The notes beneath the pieces were generated by a model. The model did not search any database, had not been told where the DNA came from, and saw only the letters and a program-made list of their open reading frames with translations. Shown here one piece after another: positions 1 to 11,476 of a stretch of 64,000 nucleotides of DNA. Origin of the DNA: Himantopus leucocephalus (Eukaryota; Chordata; Aves; Charadriiformes; Recurvirostridae); assembly GCA_003993805.1 (NCBI GenBank), contig RSEF01000002.1:97713887-97777886 (forward strand), written 5' to 3'. The translations under genes and the position numbers were made by a program. Position 1 is the stretch's first letter; every line of letters begins with the position of its first letter.

Positions 1-2197
1 GCATACCATCTGTGTGCCCAGATCACATCATCATCACTGATGAATTCAAAGCACCTGTATTCTGAAATTATACTATCATATACTAACATATATGATATGT
101 TATACTATCCATGTGATAAGGTATTGGCTCACAACTTGTTCATAAATAGAAGGATTAGAACTATTTCTTATTTCTAGCATATGTACAAAGCTGTTACTGT
201 AAAGAAGCAAGGAGAGGAGACTGGAGGATCAAAACTTTTCTTCAGAGAGAAAAATTAAACGTTAAGTTTGATGTGAACTGACTTGATAGCAGGGTTCAAA
301 GTCTGACAAAGTCAGACAACTAATTTGACTCTAGGATCCTCTGATTTCCCCAAAATATTGAAGAGTTAAGTTCTGAGAAATGAGAAAAGAAAAAATAAAG
401 CTGCAAAATGTTTGGACAGTGCAACCTGACTTACAGAAAGTTCTTCAGGGAAGTATTTTGCTTAAAAATATTTTTTCTTTTTTGAAGGAAGTTAAGGCAA
501 AGTATTGGCAAGAAACCTCACTCTAAAATGAAAGTCTTCAAGGTTGGGTGAACAGATTTAGACATTTCTTGATGATAAAAACAATTTGTACAATTTGCTG
601 CAGCTCTTGTTGCAAACTAAAAAAACAGTAGAAATACCGTGCTCAAGTAAAACTTCATTTGAACAAAACTAAATTTGCTTTAAAGCTAAAAAATAAAGTC
701 ACTTGTGACAAAGGGGGCAGGAACATAGGTTACACAAATTTTGGTGGGGGAATTTTGACTGCTATCCTCTCTGATAGTGAAAAAACACTCTTAAAGCGTA
801 TCATGGACTATCTTTAATTTACAAACAGCAAACACACGAAAATTCCAGCTGGTCATACAACTCAATGAAGATTTCCATGCAAATTAGAGTTAATTCCAAT
901 TCAATAAATCTGTACAATTTCAGCTACTTAAAACTTCTTCAGATAAGATCTGAATCAAGTTTGATTTCTCTCTGACTGGAAGTGAAGACTGACTTGATGT
1001 CTCTGGGTTTTGAAATCAGGATCTAAGAAATCTCAGTATGATGTTTAGTCAACAAAACTATTCTTCCAGCACAATTTTACTGATGAATTTGAAAAAAAGA
1101 TTAAAAGATAACTTTGGCTTAATGACTGAGCACTGAATCAACCTGGTAATCACCAATGTAGTATTCTCATAGAGAAGAACTAGTAAAAAGGCAAAGATGT
1201 GTTTTCTTCCATGACAAAGGCAATGTATACCACTTTTTCAAAAGCCAGTGATGTTAATACTAACATGTTTAACTCTTAGATACTCTTCTAACTGATTCAG
1301 GGATTTGGCCCAATTATTGCAGTAACGATTTTAAAAAAGAAAAAAGTTGCCTATGAAACAAAGTTTATCTAAAGACAAGAAATACATATATCTAAATCTA
1401 TGTTTTGAAGAATTTGAAACAACAACATAGTATTTCTTAAGCACAGAAAAATATTTTTTATAAACAGAGACACTAATTTTCAGTAAAAATTGATCTTACA
1501 GCTGTTACATAAATTCTCTAATACAGTATACACATTTTTCCACCCTTTATCTGCTGATAAGGAATACATTTATCAAAATAATCTTTCAAATAGCCAAAAA
1601 AGATGATATCCCATCAGTAAAATTCTCTGGATTGTTAATGATACAAAAAAGTCTGAATTTCTGGATCCACTCTGAGTTTGCTGAGAAAGTTTGAGTAAAA
1701 TATTTTAACTACTGTTCATTGTTTTTATTCAACAGCTAGTTTAGTTTTAGCTTTAAAGAAATAATGTATCATGAAATAAAGACATACAAAAAAATGCATT
1801 TGAGGCTTTAAATAAATGGAGGCAACAGTGCATAGGCTATTCTAGGACCCGTAGGGATGACACAATACCAGCTAAAGTGATGCATCTCAGTAAGAGTGAC
1901 ACTGTGCTGTCAGTAGAATCACTATTGGAGTTTAGAGGAAAACTAAGTTTGCCCATTTTCCATCTTTTAAATATATTGTGAGAGAGCATCTCTGGCAATC
2001 ACTGTCAGCACTAACATCAAGTCTGTGCTGTTCAGCATCTGGGCAACTTCAGCACCACAAAACTAAAAAACCCAGTCCTGCCCTGTATCTTCACTGTATA
2101 ATTCTCACTGATGCTTGTGGGTGTCCTAGGGTAAAGGAGGGTAAAGGATAAGGTCACAGGATAATGAATTTAACTCTAGGTTTTTAAATGAGGGGGG
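1..2197. other. Unique AT-rich non-coding DNA
   Basis: No gene, recognisable transposon or RNA gene is seen. All frames are broken by frequent stops. The sequence holds only short A or T runs and generic AT-rich motifs. Confidence 0.6.
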
Positions 2198-2219
2198 GTG
2201 AGTTGTTTGGGGTTTGTCT

Positions 2220-2480
2220 TATCTTTTTTTTTTTTAAATGGCATCTTTTTCTTCCTCAGGGAGATCTGCAGGCTGTGGCTTTTTGCCTTTGAACATCCTC
2301 AAGTCAAGCATCAAGAAAAGGTGATGAGGGTTAGGGAGGCTCCCTTGACATTTGGTGCACTGGCATCAGCCTTTGCAATTATGGGCCACCTTTCTAGCAG
2401 ACGGTAATTGAAAAGTGTGAACCACATGGGCTCTAGTCAATAATAGCGTCAGCATACAAATGACACTCTGAGCTTTCTGT
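2220..2480. promoter_or_regulatory. Possible conserved non-coding block with exon-like splice signals
   Basis: This stretch is more complex and less AT-rich than its surroundings. A T-rich tract followed by a good acceptor ends at 2259. A possible donor (AAAAG then GTGATG) falls at 2320/2321, and a second (GACG then GTAATT) at about 2403. One frame is open throughout (a 69-codon frame from 2198). The 61-nt unit at 2260-2320 is not a multiple of three and its translation matches no family I know. It could be a lncRNA exon, a conserved element, or chance. The splice signals are visible; function is inference. Confidence 0.25.
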
Positions 2481-3144
2481 GTTCGCCATCCACTGTTTTT
2501 GCTTTTCACCTTTTATCCTTCTCAGCATCATGACTTAATCCACTCTAATGAGGTGAGCTCTATTGCCAAAAATCAGCAGCAACACAGCTCTCTTCTGGCA
2601 CCACTTGGGGTTTGTAAGGAGTCAAAAAATTAGTGAGTCTGTCAGCTTTCCAAAAGGGAGGACAGTGCACCCTTTGAAATGTTCTCAGCTTTTCTGAACT
2701 CTCTTTTGAGTGCAGGCTTCTTCCACACTTGCTGAGGAATGCATCCCACCTTCATAAAACTTGTTCATCACCAACCCAAGGTGACCAGAGCATTTGAGTT
2801 AGTTTAGTACATGCCTCTCCTAGCTTGAAGGTCATTATTGGTGGCCACATGTCACTGTTTACAAACAGCAGGTGACTGCCAACAGTGGTGAGTGTGTGAA
2901 TTTCCTTTGCTCTCCTCTCCTTACCCATCTGTCCACGTCTCTGGAATCATAAGTATCTGCTTGTAGCAAAAGCTTCAGAAGGGAATGCCAAGATATTGTA
3001 GGTGATAAGATACAGAAACAAGATAACCAGTTAATTCTGAGTGACTAAAAGGAAAATAGTTAATTTTACAGGCACTTTCTTCTTCTCTTTTCTTTTCTCA
3101 CACTCATTTTAACTTAAGGTCACTGAAGGGTACATTGTCTATGT

Positions 3145-3170
3145 AGCACTTACAAAGAGCACTTACAAAG
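3145..3170. repeat. 13-bp tandem duplication
   Basis: The unit agcacttacaaag occurs twice in a row without a mismatch (3145-3157 and 3158-3170). This fits simple replication slippage. Confidence 0.85.
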
Positions 3171-3300
3171 ACCTGGAATTAATGAGTTCTGCCTAGCTAT
3201 GGGGTTTTCATCAGATTTCAAAATGGACCCAGAAGAGAGTCCTATACATGTGTCAGTCATAAATAAATGTCATAGTACACTGAGTTCAATTAAATCCATA

Positions 3301-3320
3301 NAAAAAAAAAAAAAAAAAAA
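3301..3320. other. Single-N gap at a poly-A run
   Basis: One N is followed by 19 A. The true length of the homopolymer is unresolved in the assembly. A short CA-rich tail follows. Confidence 0.85.
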
Positions 3321-3769
3321 CACCAAACCCCAACCAGATTTAATTGTATAAAATTTGATCCTTGGAAATAGCACAGTACACTTATCAATAATTTTAACTG
3401 CAATGGCAATTTCCATTTTTAAAGACAGGGACAGAGGGTGGGGGTAGGGAGGAGAAGAAAAAGAAATACAATGGAAAGTGTTTCCATGGGATTAGACCAC
3501 ATGGCTTTAATACACATATACACAACTGAGGAAAGCAGAGAATTTTGCCTCTTACACTTCTTGGACCTCTCTCTCCTTTCTTCATCTCTAATCTGGTTTT
3601 TGCCAATTCCTTTTGATCTATCGGGGGCAGGCAAGTCAGGTCCATAAGTACAGATGGAGTAAATATGGAGATTAGCCTCTTCTCGTACTGCATTAGCTCC
3701 TAATACCTGATTAAGCCCAGAATCATGCAATTGTCTCTGTGTTGGCTATCAGAGTGGCAGAGCACAGAA

Positions 3770-4260
3770 GGGGGCAGGATGAAGGCTGATTTTGTAATGG
3801 ATACTTATTTTATCCCAGTGCTCTAAGAAGATTAGGCCTGGGGGTGTCACATTAGCCATGATCTCTGGGCCTTTGGTAGGCTCTTGCAGTTTTCAAACAC
3901 CTCTGCTTCAGCCGTAGAACAAACAGGCAGCTTGGACGCCGTGGCCCCATGTTGTGGCATGAATAATTGCACACTGCAAACTGTTTGAAGATCACAAAGT
4001 GCTGTGTAAATTACCCAGTTTTGGCTTAGCAGAAGTGATTTGTGGTGACTTACTGAATCTTTTCACAGTTCGGCATTAAACTTTCCATATTTCTCGCTAT
4101 CTGAGACGGAATGAAAGTTGAGTCATATCTTCCTTTATTCTTATCAGATCAATCTTTATAAAGCCAGTTTGTATAAACTGCTGTACTGTATGCAAACCCT
4201 GCATGCAGCACTTTGTCTTTGGTACAGGTTCAATTATATTTAGCTGAAACACCAAGAGAT
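3770..4260. promoter_or_regulatory. Candidate conserved non-coding element
   Basis: About 490 bp is visibly richer in complex, non-repetitive motifs than the neighbouring DNA. It has interleaved AT-rich and GC-balanced words, a TGCAAACC word, GATA-type and homeodomain-type words, and no long frame. This texture is typical of vertebrate developmental enhancers, but conservation cannot be tested from one sequence. It is not a recognised transposon. Confidence 0.3.
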
Positions 4261-7200
4261 GCCTATTCAGCACAAACCCTAAATCAGCTCATGTGATGAA
4301 TGTAAGGACATGTTCAAAACCATCTGTATAATACATGCCAAAATAGTACATGTGAAAACCTGCACTCTTTTTTTTCATGAATGTTTCCAGCAAGCATTCC
4401 TTTTTGCTTAGAAATAAGTTTCAGCTTAATCAATGAGCAAGCAAAGCCAAAAAAATGAAAATGACTTCTCACTCACTTTGGAAAACTGTGAACTCTAATC
4501 CCAAGTGAAACCAGGAATATGAGACATAAAAGAATTTTTAAAAAAAAGAGCGGTACTAATTAAAAGCAACTTTTGTAATATCAGTACCTATGATGTAAAA
4601 CACATTTTCACTGTGTTATGGAATTTTGGTTTAAAGTATGTTTTATTAAGAAATTAGTTATCACTCAAGTATATAAATTTAATTCTGTTGAAATTAGTTA
4701 ATAAGTCAAGTGCCTTTCTCTTACCAAATGATTTTTAAAGCACTGCATAAACACGTGAAAATATCAGGAACCGGTAAGAAGCATCATATTTAACAAACTA
4801 AACCGTGCAAAATAAAAGCCTATAGAAATATTTCATCAGGAATAGATAATCTTGGAAGCTAAAATATTTGGGTTTGGGGTTTTTTTTACATCTATTTGTG
4901 ACTGATGAGGAAGAATCACTCTTCCTTTTCTTTTTCCCTGGGGCCAGGGGAAGAGGGAAACACAATCTGGCCTTCAGTTTTTTGTTTTGTAAAAATGGTA
5001 TTGTTGTGGGCATGTATACCTTTATGCCCTACTTGAACTAATCATACTTCATTGAAGCCAAGAAAATTGGCAGACAGAAAGCTGGGATTGAATTATAAGT
5101 CTAAGAATAAATTTAAAAAAAAGATTAATATAAAGATTTTAATTTGTGTTATCATGCTATGGCTTATAATCAACATAATAATAATTCTTACCACAACAAT
5201 GTTTTAGCAATTAGCGCTATAGCCAAACACAGGGATATTCTGTGCATTTTCCTCATAAATGAGAGAGGAAAAAAAAAAAAAGTATTTAAAAAAATCCAAT
5301 GAAATGCATGTTTATCCTATTCAGTGTATCTGCTTCTTCAAGTATGGATCAACTAATATTTACAGGTTTTTTCACTAAGGCATTCAGAGAACTAAAACAA
5401 ACCTTCAGGATGCATGTGCACTCAGACATGCATACAGACATGCACACACAGAAGGAGTGCAAGTTGAGTATACCTTGTTATAAACCAGCAAGAAAATAAA
5501 TCTCTGAAAGTAGCTTCTACCCACTGCTAAAAGTGAATATTCACATTGTTGTTCAAATCCAATAGGACTTAAAGCATCTGATTGCTAAAGTATTTAACAG
5601 GAATGCTCAAGTGCAATCCTTGGGAGAGATAAGCACATGCTAAGTGTGGGACGCCGGTCTGCTATACAAAGTATATATTGCATCAGGTAGATATATTTTA
5701 AAAGAAAAAGAAGCTGCAGTAAAAGAATTCAGGAAGTCTTAGTGTACCTTCCCACTTGTTCTGTTTATCAAAGAAGCAGCATTCCTCCCCACATCCACAA
5801 GAAAAATATATAGTTTTGATTTGAAAATTGTGGAAGAACTACGTTCAGTTCATGAAACTTGGACTTCAAACCTCATTACGTTAAAAGACACAGAAAACAA
5901 AACCCTCTGACATTCTGGTCTACCTGTCTTTTTGTTTGTGAGCTGTTGTATGCTTTCCATGTCAAATATGCACTACACAACATAAGTTTATCACAAATGT
6001 GTAAGGGACATCTAGAGGAAACATTATGGTTTTTCTTAACTTCTACTGAACAATGAGAGACGGGTAAATATACCCTAAAAAAATATTAATTTCTGAATGA
6101 TAAAGTAGTTAAGTTGATAAGTTATTGTACAGTCAATGAAGCTCAGAAATCTGACTGGCCACGTTACCTGGTGAAGCATCCTTAAAATCCAAATGCAGTT
6201 TTCTTTTTGTCTGAGTGAGAATGGACACTCATGAAATTTAAAACTGAATGAGAAGATTAAGAGATTTTCAGTCTTTTGGCCTGAATAGGTGAAGTCATTT
6301 CTCATATTTCCTACTCTGTAATTGCCTGAAAAAAAACCTTTCTGGGACTTGGCCAAGTGCAATCATCCTACGCATTCGGTATTCAGTTATACTTAACCAA
6401 GTAAAGATACTTTCAGTGGGAATCTAAAGGGACCTAAAAGTGCTCAGAAACTCTGCCAGTGTGTTCCTGAAATAAGTTACTTTGTATAGGAGGTGTAACA
6501 CAACAGACTACCACCACAATTAGGAAAAGCTCTGGTTTTTCTGATCCCCATTGGTGTCTGACTCTGCCAGACCTTGTGCCCACCAATCCCATCCTGTCCC
6601 ACCAAAATGAACTTCCATTGCACACAAGTCATAAAAGCAGAGTAGTTAACTTATAATTTAATATCACTTATACCAACTGGAAGACAGATTCTGATGGGTG
6701 TCAATCTTTCCTAATACAGGCATTATTTATACATTTCCTAGATAAGCATTTAAACTCAACGGCTGCCAAGGTAAAGATTAATAACAGCAATACATTTATG
6801 GCACAACAAGAGATAGTGTATCATCATTTGGTTCTGTGAGATTTTTCATGCTGAAAATACAATATAAATTACTGAGAAGAGTAATTATGATCTGTTTAGG
6901 AAGAGATACATTAACAAAGAATATATTTTTTAAAAAGAAACTCATTCTACAATGATGGGGCTTAGTCTGATGATTTTTATATTAAGAGATAACTGCAATT
7001 TGTTCTCTACATCTTTCTGAAGGCATATTCATTCAAATAGCTTTTGATTATGCAGCCTGGCAAACTCATTGTTTTAATATTCTAGCAATAAAGGTGCAGA
7101 AAAAAAGAGAAAATTCTGTAGTTAGTGGTTGTCTTACCAAGGTTTGGAGAACGAGTATGTGTTATACATATAAAACATTTTTATTAACTGATTTGAGACA

Positions 7201-10200
7201 AAGAAATGATGGAAAGAGCTATGTTGATTGCATCTCTTTCAACCTTAGGGCTGATACCCTCAGTTACTGAGTAAACCTGGTACGATGTTTCTCCTAATTC
7301 TTCTCCAAGGTTCTCAGATACTCATGTTCCAGAAAACATGCACACCAGGTCACACGTATCAGCAACTCATTAGCATCACTGCCTGTCTTTGGTAGTTCCA
7401 TATTAATCCATAGATTCANTTTTTTTTTTTTTTTTTTTTTTTCAAAATGTCTAGTTGCATATACCTTGGTAATTCTTCTAGCTAACATCAGGATAAGTGT
7501 AAGTCCTCTGGAGGACCATCTGTGCTTGCCTGGTACAATTCACAGATCTGCTAGCAGGTGGCGTTATGAGCAGGGAAAGCTCCAGGGACCAAAACGCAGC
7601 AAGTGTAAATACTATTTCTGTTATTTATTTTAGTGGCAGCAGGACTGGGCTTACTGCTTTTATGGTTTTCGTCCTCTGTCACTTGAGTCTGGAAGATATA
7701 TTTCAAAGATCAAGCCCTACCTTTCTAGATTATAGTGTGCATTCCTGACTGATTATCCCAAGAAGGCTGCATTATATTTCACTTACCTTTTCTTTCCTAA
7801 CCCTTTTGTTTAGAAAATCTACCGATCTTTAAAAGTGTTTCCAAATGCTGGTGTGTCACAAGTGATCAACTAATGTTTGAAGGATTTCCATACTCCATCA
7901 GTTATTGTGGAGTGCAATGTCTACCACTACCTGATGATAAGAGCAGCTATAAAGAACATCACTGAAGAAATATCTAGGAGCCACCTTTTTCAACAGTTCC
8001 TACTTGCTGCAAAAGAAGTGGAGTTTAGTACTCCAGTCTCCATCTTAATACTCCAGCAGCCCCAGTCACTTATTAAGTGCTCTGTTCAAATGAGGGTTAC
8101 AGTTCAATTTCATAAAAACGATGGTTACATTCTAGATGTTCCTTCATAACTAAAGCCATATATTGTGGGTTTAAAGTTTGCAATAATGCAGTTTATATTT
8201 CTGTGACTTAGCTGACTGTGTTTTCCTAATAGTCTGCCTGTATGACTGTGAAATCTAAATTAATTAGATAGGAAGTACAGCTAAGATTCTTAGCTTTCTG
8301 CAAAATTAAGGTGCATATAATAGATTGACATAAGCATCAGTTATTAGGTTTGCAGAATTTTGAGGAAATAAAGTATTTTATATTGCCATTTTTCATACAT
8401 CTTCATTTTGATATCTCCACGTAATGGATAACTTCATATAACAGAACAACTAGCAAATACTTTCTGTAGTGTGGGACTATAAGGTCATTGCCATTTGTGC
8501 ACCTTCTTCCATTCCAGTTGGTTACTTTGAAAGGATCAGTGAATAAGTGGAAAGAAAGTTTATTAAGCTTCAGCATCATGAATTTCAATAATTCTTCCCA
8601 TCCACTACCAGGGGAGCCCTATTTTAGGTGGCAAATGTATTGTTGTTACTCATTAGATTAACTTGGTTTATTTTGATGCATAAAGAAGAACATAATTAAT
8701 ACAAAATTAGCTTAAAATATGTAATTCTGGAAAAAATTAAAAGAAGCAGTATGATAAAAAATTGTTAATTTGATCTGTCATCTAATTGGGTGATTAACTA
8801 TAGATGATGGCTACAAGACACCCTATAATGAGCACGTGGTACAAATATCAAGTAAACAAAGGACAGTTTGGAAATGCCATGTTTTAAACAGGCAAAGCAG
8901 ACATGTTAATACTATGTACATATGAATAATTTTAAAAGTTTTAAAATATTAGTATTTTTTCAAGTTCAAATACTTGAAAGCTAAGAAAGGTCAGGACTAG
9001 AACTGCTACCAGAGATGGTATTTCACAAACACACACCTTTTCCCTATTTTTGTATTGCAATCCTGTTAGAATTATTAGATGATCACATCATCTTTTTTTA
9101 TAAAATGTCTTGTCTTGTACAGTACACAATGGAGAAGGCCTGAGAAAATCAGATTTGTACAATGAAAACAGTTGTTTTTGTGGGATTTGTGCCTTGTTTG
9201 CTTTTAGATGTTGGATTGTGTGTAGGAAATTTTGACAATGACTCTTTTTTGGCATAAATGTTTTTAGTAATTCAATATTAAACTATGCTAATTTGTATGA
9301 AAAGAAAAAATGCAAGCAAACATCAGACAATTCCATTCCTGCACACACTCACTCCTGTTTTCCTGTGTCAAGTATATAGATGCATATGCTGATACGTACC
9401 TCCTACGCCTCTACTTGAATCAGATAAGCTTTTGCACAGATTCCTTTTCCGGTCTTATGCCAAAATCTTAGACTCCACAGAAAAGCTAAGTTCTCTCAGT
9501 TTTCCCTGGCCATCTCACAAGCATGCAGGGTCCTACTTGCTTCTTCAAAATGGATCTCTTGAAGGAGACAATTTTGTCCATAGTTAGGGGGCACAGAATA
9601 AGAGATATTTTCCATTTGACTTTCTAGCAAGGGTATGGACAACACTTCAGTCAAGAGTGTTAAACAATTTCAGGAACTGATTTAAGTAAGACTTTCTTCT
9701 AGCTAAAGGGAACACTGCAGACAGCTAATGAGTCTTGTACATGTAACTTAACTCACCCTCAAACAAGCTAATGGGATGAAAATTCTTATAGGATGATGAC
9801 ACTAGCTGCTCACAATCTTATTAGCTGTAACCATAAATGCTACATTCTAGATGATAAGTAGCAAGATTTACTTTAAAGTCAAGGAAGAGTTTCCCAGGTA
9901 GCATCCGTATGATTATTCATACCAAAGGAGTCGCCATTTTTCATTACGTGGAGGTGGTTGATAATTTCGTTTATTATTTTCACCATAACCAAGCACTCTT
10001 CCACTGCTGCAGATGACTCAATTGAAAAATAATAACCTAATATACTGGCAACTACCTCGTTTTGCATATTCTCAGCAAAGTTGTTCATTCCACAGTAGAC
10101 TGGATCCAGGACTCTCTCCTCCCCTTTGCTTTAAGCAGTACATTTCAAACTGCTTTTATTAACATCTGATCCTTCATATCTTGAAGTGATATTCAACCAC

Positions 10201-10902
10201 GATGGTTTAAGTTATTAAACTGAAATGATGAGTACATTTTTGAAAGAATGCACACATTCTGGAAGACTTCTTGTATCATTCTTTCCCATGCACACCTGCA
10301 TGGGCAACCCAAGCTGAATTTGTCTTGCAACCAGAGAACTCCTTGCAGCTTTGCAAAATTTCTCATTAATGAGACCAGATCAAAGTCAAAGCAAGGATTG
10401 TGAACCACCAACTTGCCTTGTAGCCAATTTGCATTCTTCCTTCCCTCTTCATTTATCCCCCTTCTTTTGCTTCCCAGCCTCCAGGCATTATGTGAACATT
10501 AGGGGAAAGCATGTGCTGCCGCCTTTATATGTACACAGCAAAAGATACATAAATACATTAACTGTGTTATAACTTCCCACTCCCCTCTACACTTTCTGTG
10601 CTTTGTATAAAATATTCCATGACAATTCTAGCTTTTTACTTTTCTCAACAAGGGTGCTTTATTGTCTGCCCTGTACTTCTTTACCAACAAACAATAATAA
10701 AAGTCTAGATGAATAGGAAACACACAGATGACTTGGGTATTAAAACCTCACTAATAAACCTAACAGCCAAAAACTCTTAATAACCAAAATACCTAAGATT
10801 TTGCTGAGCGTATAAGTAAATTTCCAGATTTCCCAAGAGAAACCAACTGTGAGGAATTCTGTTTCACTTTTAACTAAAATAGCAGGATGCTACCAATGGA
10901 GG
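4261..10902. other. Unique AT-rich non-coding DNA
   Basis: No gene or clear transposon is seen. Frames of 60-95 codons (for example 6075-6362 minus and 7877-8149 plus) are at the length expected by chance, lack domains and have no supporting splice pattern. Simple features are a small ACATGCA-type repeat near 5411-5450 and the poly-T gap at 7419. Confidence 0.55.
7419..7441. other. Single-N gap at a poly-T run
   Basis: One N precedes 22 T. The homopolymer length is unresolved. Confidence 0.85.
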
Positions 10903-11029
10903 TACCGTGATTTAACCCCAGCCAGCAGCTAGAACCACACGGCCACTTGCTCACTCCTCCCAGTTCAGGTGGGGAAGAGAATCAGAAGAGTAAAAGTGAG
11001 AAAAAACTCGTGGGTTGAGATAAAGACAG

Positions 11030-11035
11030 TTTAAT
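11030..11035 (-). terminator. LTR polyadenylation signal
   Basis: ATTAAA is present on the minus strand, about 185 bases downstream of the TATA box at 11215-11220. This is the spacing expected for the R region of this LTR. Confidence 0.55.
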
Positions 11036-11214
11036 AGGTAAAGCAAAAGCCGTGCACACAAGCAAAGCAGAACAAGAAATTAATTCACTGCTTCCCATGG
11101 GCAGGCAGGTGTTCAGCCATCTCCGGGAAAACTGGGCTCCATCACACATAACCATTACTTGGGAAGACAAAATGCCATAATTCTGAAGGTCCCCCCCTTC
11201 CTTCTTCCCCCAGC

Positions 11215-11220
11215 TTTATA
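11215..11220 (-). promoter_or_regulatory. LTR TATA box
   Basis: TATAAA on the minus strand is followed by a GCTGGGGGAAG word and a purine run that lead into the transcribed part of the LTR. Whether it is active is unknown. Confidence 0.6.
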
Positions 11221-11476
11221 TGCTGAATGTGATGTCATATGTTATGGAATGTCCCTTTGGTCAGTTGGGGTCAGCTGTCCCGGCTGTGTCTCCTCATAAA
11301 TTTTTGTGTACTCTCTGGCGGGGCGATATGAGGAACAGAAAAGGCCTTGACCCTGACCAGCAACAACTGAAAACACCACTGCACTATCAAAAGTACTTCT
11401 TATCCCAAATCCAAAACATAGCACTAAACCAGCTGCTAATAAAAAAGTTAACTCTATCCCAACTGCGACCACGACA

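Larger units (their letters stand above)
2481..3769. other. Non-coding DNA with short repeats
   Basis: No gene is seen. The overlapping frames of about 100 codons on the minus strand between 3394 and 3730 are low-complexity and match no domain. The stretch contains a 13-bp tandem duplication, a poly-A gap and a purine-rich patch near 3424-3470. Confidence 0.5.
10903..11476 (-). mobile_element. Solo LTR of an avian endogenous retrovirus (copy 1)
   Basis: Read on the minus strand, the element starts TGTCGTGG at 11476. It runs through a U3 rich in short conserved words (for example CTGACCCCAACTGACC) to a TATA box (TATAAA, 11220-11215). An ATTAAA polyadenylation signal follows at 11035-11030, and it ends with GGGGTTAAATCACGG near 10903, a decayed form of the usual CACGACA terminus. 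I recognise this promoter-to-terminus layout from a common bird LTR family, probably ERVL or ERVK; the class is not certain. No purine tract precedes it and no gag, pol or env frame flanks it, so it is a solo LTR. Target duplication is unclear: TACC occurs at both edges only if the terminus is trimmed. The short minus-strand frames inside are by-products. Confidence 0.85.

Noticed and set aside
10982..11472. Minus-strand frames of 62 and 76 codons as retroviral proteins
   Set aside because: They lie inside the LTR, across its promoter and polyadenylation regions. LTRs of this type are non-coding.
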